Shown one piece after another: positions 61,890 through 64,000 of a DNA stretch of 64,000 nucleotides. Source of the DNA: Labia minor. Its lineage: Eukaryota; Arthropoda; Insecta; Dermaptera; Spongiphoridae. Made by a program: the position numbers and the translations under genes. The notes beneath the pieces are model-generated. The model did no database searches, was not told the DNA's origin, and worked only from the letters and a program-made list of their open reading frames with translations. Within the stretch, counting starts at the first letter, position 1, and each line of letters starts with the position of its first letter. The stretch lies in assembly GCA_963082975.1 (NCBI GenBank), contig OY720345.1, forward strand, positions 54,852,528 through 54,916,527. The letters run 5' to 3'.

Positions 61890-62361
61890 CGAGGGTGGTT
61901 TCAAAAGTTTCCGACCTGGCCAAGAAAAACGATATTTTTCAATTTTTCTTTTGTTTTATTTTTCAAGATAGCTGAGACCTGTACGATGTCAGCTGAACGG
62001 GTGCGAAGTATTTTGCAAAACCATTTGAATATGGAAAGCTGTGTGCAATGTGGGTGCCGCATTTCCTAACGTTAGACCAAAAATTGCTTCGAAAAACCAT
62101 TTCTAACGACAATTTGGCGCTGTAGGCGTAATCTAAACGCATTTTTGCGTCGATTCATAACTGTTGATGAGACTTAAATTAAATTAAATCAAATTTAATT
62201 AATTAATTAATTTAATTAATTAATTAATTTAATTAATTAGAACACCGTTATGAGAAATGTATCAGTCTTGATGGAGATTATGTTGAAAAATATAGCAAAA
62301 AAAAAAAATTTAAAAACATCATTTTTCTTGGTTAGGTCGGAAACTTTTCATCCCTCCATTG
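61890..62361 (+). mobile_element. Internally deleted mariner element
   Basis: Termini with inverted AAAAGTTTCCGACCT followed by (A/G)(A/G)CCAAGAAAAA extend about 40 bases and are flanked by TA (61888-61889, 62362-62363). Inside, MSAERVRSILQNHLNMESC, then after a frame slip WVPHFLTLDQKLLRK, is a mariner transposase fragment, followed by AT-rich filler. Cannot encode transposase. Confidence 0.8.
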
Positions 62362-62363
62362 TA

Positions 62364-64000
62364 TATTATAACAATAAAATTATTTAAATCTTTTAAATTA
62401 AATAATAGCAACTTCAAGTTAAGTGATCGAATTTAAGGCCTATAAGTATTATAATCATAATATAATATAAATAATATAATTGCAAATAAGGACTAAGATT
62501 CCATTCCAATAGTCAATAAATCTTAATAAAAAAATAAAATATTTAAAAAATTTTAAAACTAATAGAAAACAAAAAGCGATCTCTATTTTTGATGTTATGA
62601 TGATCAGTTGTATTTTGTAATATTGCTTCATCCCTGTCACAAAGATCCCGAACTACCACCACTCATTTGCCATAGTTTCAAAGGTGGATTGCAGACCGTC
62701 TCGACATATCCCTCAAAAATTAAAGAATAAAAAGAATGATTAAAAAAAACAATATTTTATATTAATTAATAAAAAAAAATATTTAAAAAATTTGAATAAC
62801 TAATATAAAACAACATAAGTTTATAAGTTATGTTATTCAATAAGTTTATAAGTTATGTTTTACAATAAGTTTATAAGTTATGTTTTACAATATACATAAT
62901 CTTTTTACTTTTCAATCGAAACAAATATCTCAGTTAGTAGAAAGAAAAGAACTTGTAATCCTCATTCACTACCAAAATAAGTTTTTTCACAGATATCCAC
63001 GTTTCAAGTCATTCTGATTCTAAAAGAGTTTTTCCCGTTGACGTGTGTGTGTGACGGAAATCTTGTGAACTAAATTCCGGTCAAACGATAAAACCAATCA
63101 TAACCAAATTTGATATTTATGCTTCATTTGGGTGCTCCCAACCTGGCCAAATTTTTTCTTAAATATATTCCTAAATAAACAAATAAATAAATATTATTAT
63201 AAAAAAGTAAAAATGCCAATATTTCTTAAACTATAATAAATATAAAAAAAATTTTATGAAACAAATTATAGAAAAAATTATTCTACAAATTTCATCTCTT
63301 ATGAACAATTTTGTAAGAAATTAAATAATAATTAAAATGAGACTTGTTTGATTACCTATTTACACATATTTATATATACCAGTAAGCCGATGTGAAAATT
63401 TTCAAGTTTCATGATTAAAATAAATTAAAATTATATTAAATTATTTTTTTAAAAAAATAATTTGAATAAAAATATATCTCTTTTATTTTGTGGTTATTCT
63501 TACATATGTTTGAATTTCCAATATTCATTGAAATAATGACAATGCTACAAATATTTTCGAATCTTTTAGTTTTAATCATTTCCCACTCTAAATGTACTAC
63601 ATGTTCTACTCTCGTATTACAACTGTTGTATCTATTGCCTTGAGCACAGCTTTTTGGTTAAATCTTCCCCAACCCTAATGAACCTGCTCTGATTAATTTG
63701 CTCCAAGCAATTTTTGTTTTTCATCTCCTATCTCACTCACAATATACATATGCTTTATTTTCGAAATTAATTTTCATTAAAAAGCCCTTTGAATTTTCAT
63801 TTTTTTTGTATTTTACCAAAAAAACAATTTAAATACCAATTCATAATTTATATTAGTTTTTTTAAAAGGAAAAAAAATACATATAAAGAAACAGAAGAAA
63901 GACTGTTTAATATTTTGCGAGAAATTTTTTAAATATATTCTGTTTAGTTTTTATAATATTATATATTATATTATATTATAGTATTGATAAAAATCTGGAG
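62364..64000. other. AT-rich terminal stretch
   Basis: A 27-29-base unit (AATAAGTTTATAAGTTATGTT) repeats about three times at 62811-62890. 63055-63145 has a CCGGTCAAACGATAAAACCAA motif followed by ACCAAATTTGATAT, reminiscent of the core shared by families A and B. Confidence 0.45.

Noticed and set aside
1-64000. CRISPR arrays, operons or prokaryotic signals
   Set aside because: All regularly repeated units are microsatellites or short tandem arrays without spacers, and the gene content is eukaryotic.

Overview
The window looks like nuclear DNA of an animal. It is strongly AT-rich, gene-poor and crowded with degraded eukaryotic transposons (mariner, hAT, Helitron, Penelope-like, LINE, tRNA-derived SINE, LTR element). 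Candidate exons are flanked by GT/AG splice sites, and there is no operon-like gene packing. The transposon mix and the AT bias fit an arthropod (a copepod-like genome would suit), but nothing here fixes the species. I found no rRNA gene, intact tRNA gene or CRISPR array.

The centrepiece is 28232-30915, a complete 2,684-bp LTR element read on the minus strand. Its two 504-bp LTRs are identical by eye, it is flanked by TATA/TATA, and it has a primer-binding site starting TGG three bases inside the 5' LTR. It carries no gag, protease, reverse transcriptase or integrase. Its one long uninterrupted frame (532 codons) begins with a segment resembling the chromatin protein DEK. A long Lys/Glu repeat follows, then a segment resembling the histone chaperone NASP, and the frame reads out into the 3' LTR. 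This looks like a recently mobile, non-autonomous retroelement that has captured pieces of host histone-chaperone genes.

The rest of the repeat landscape has two abundant families, here called A and B. Each has subterminal inverted repeats, a terminal hairpin at one end, a simple repeat inside and TT-type target sites, an architecture like Helentron-associated (HINE/DINE-1-like) elements. A copies lie near 0.3, 2.4, 5.7, 6.8, 19.8, 22.1, 43.5, 45.0 and 55.7 kb. B copies lie near 1.6, 20.1, 25.3, 37.9, 38.2 and 50.5 kb. B is nested in A at 20.1 kb. At 6.8-8.85 kb a 1,473-bp Helitron sits inside an A copy and itself holds a 183-bp hAT MITE with an 8-bp target duplication. Other elements are a Penelope-like 3' end with a GIY-YIG domain (27.1-28.2 kb), a 5'-truncated LINE with an 11-bp duplication (35.1 kb), mariner/Tc1 remnants (4.2, 57.3, 59.8 and 61.9 kb), hAT and possible pogo-type transposase tails (56.1 and 51.0 kb), MITEs and three SINE copies.

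Host coding sequence is sparse. Short exon-like segments occur on the plus strand at 9.57 kb (signal peptide), 13.63 kb (signal peptide or anchor) and 19.25 kb (102-bp symmetric exon), and on the minus strand at 33.66 kb (proline-rich C-terminus). The 9.57 and 19.25 kb exons have compatible splice phases and could belong to one long-intron gene. The remaining AT-rich DNA is probably intronic or intergenic.
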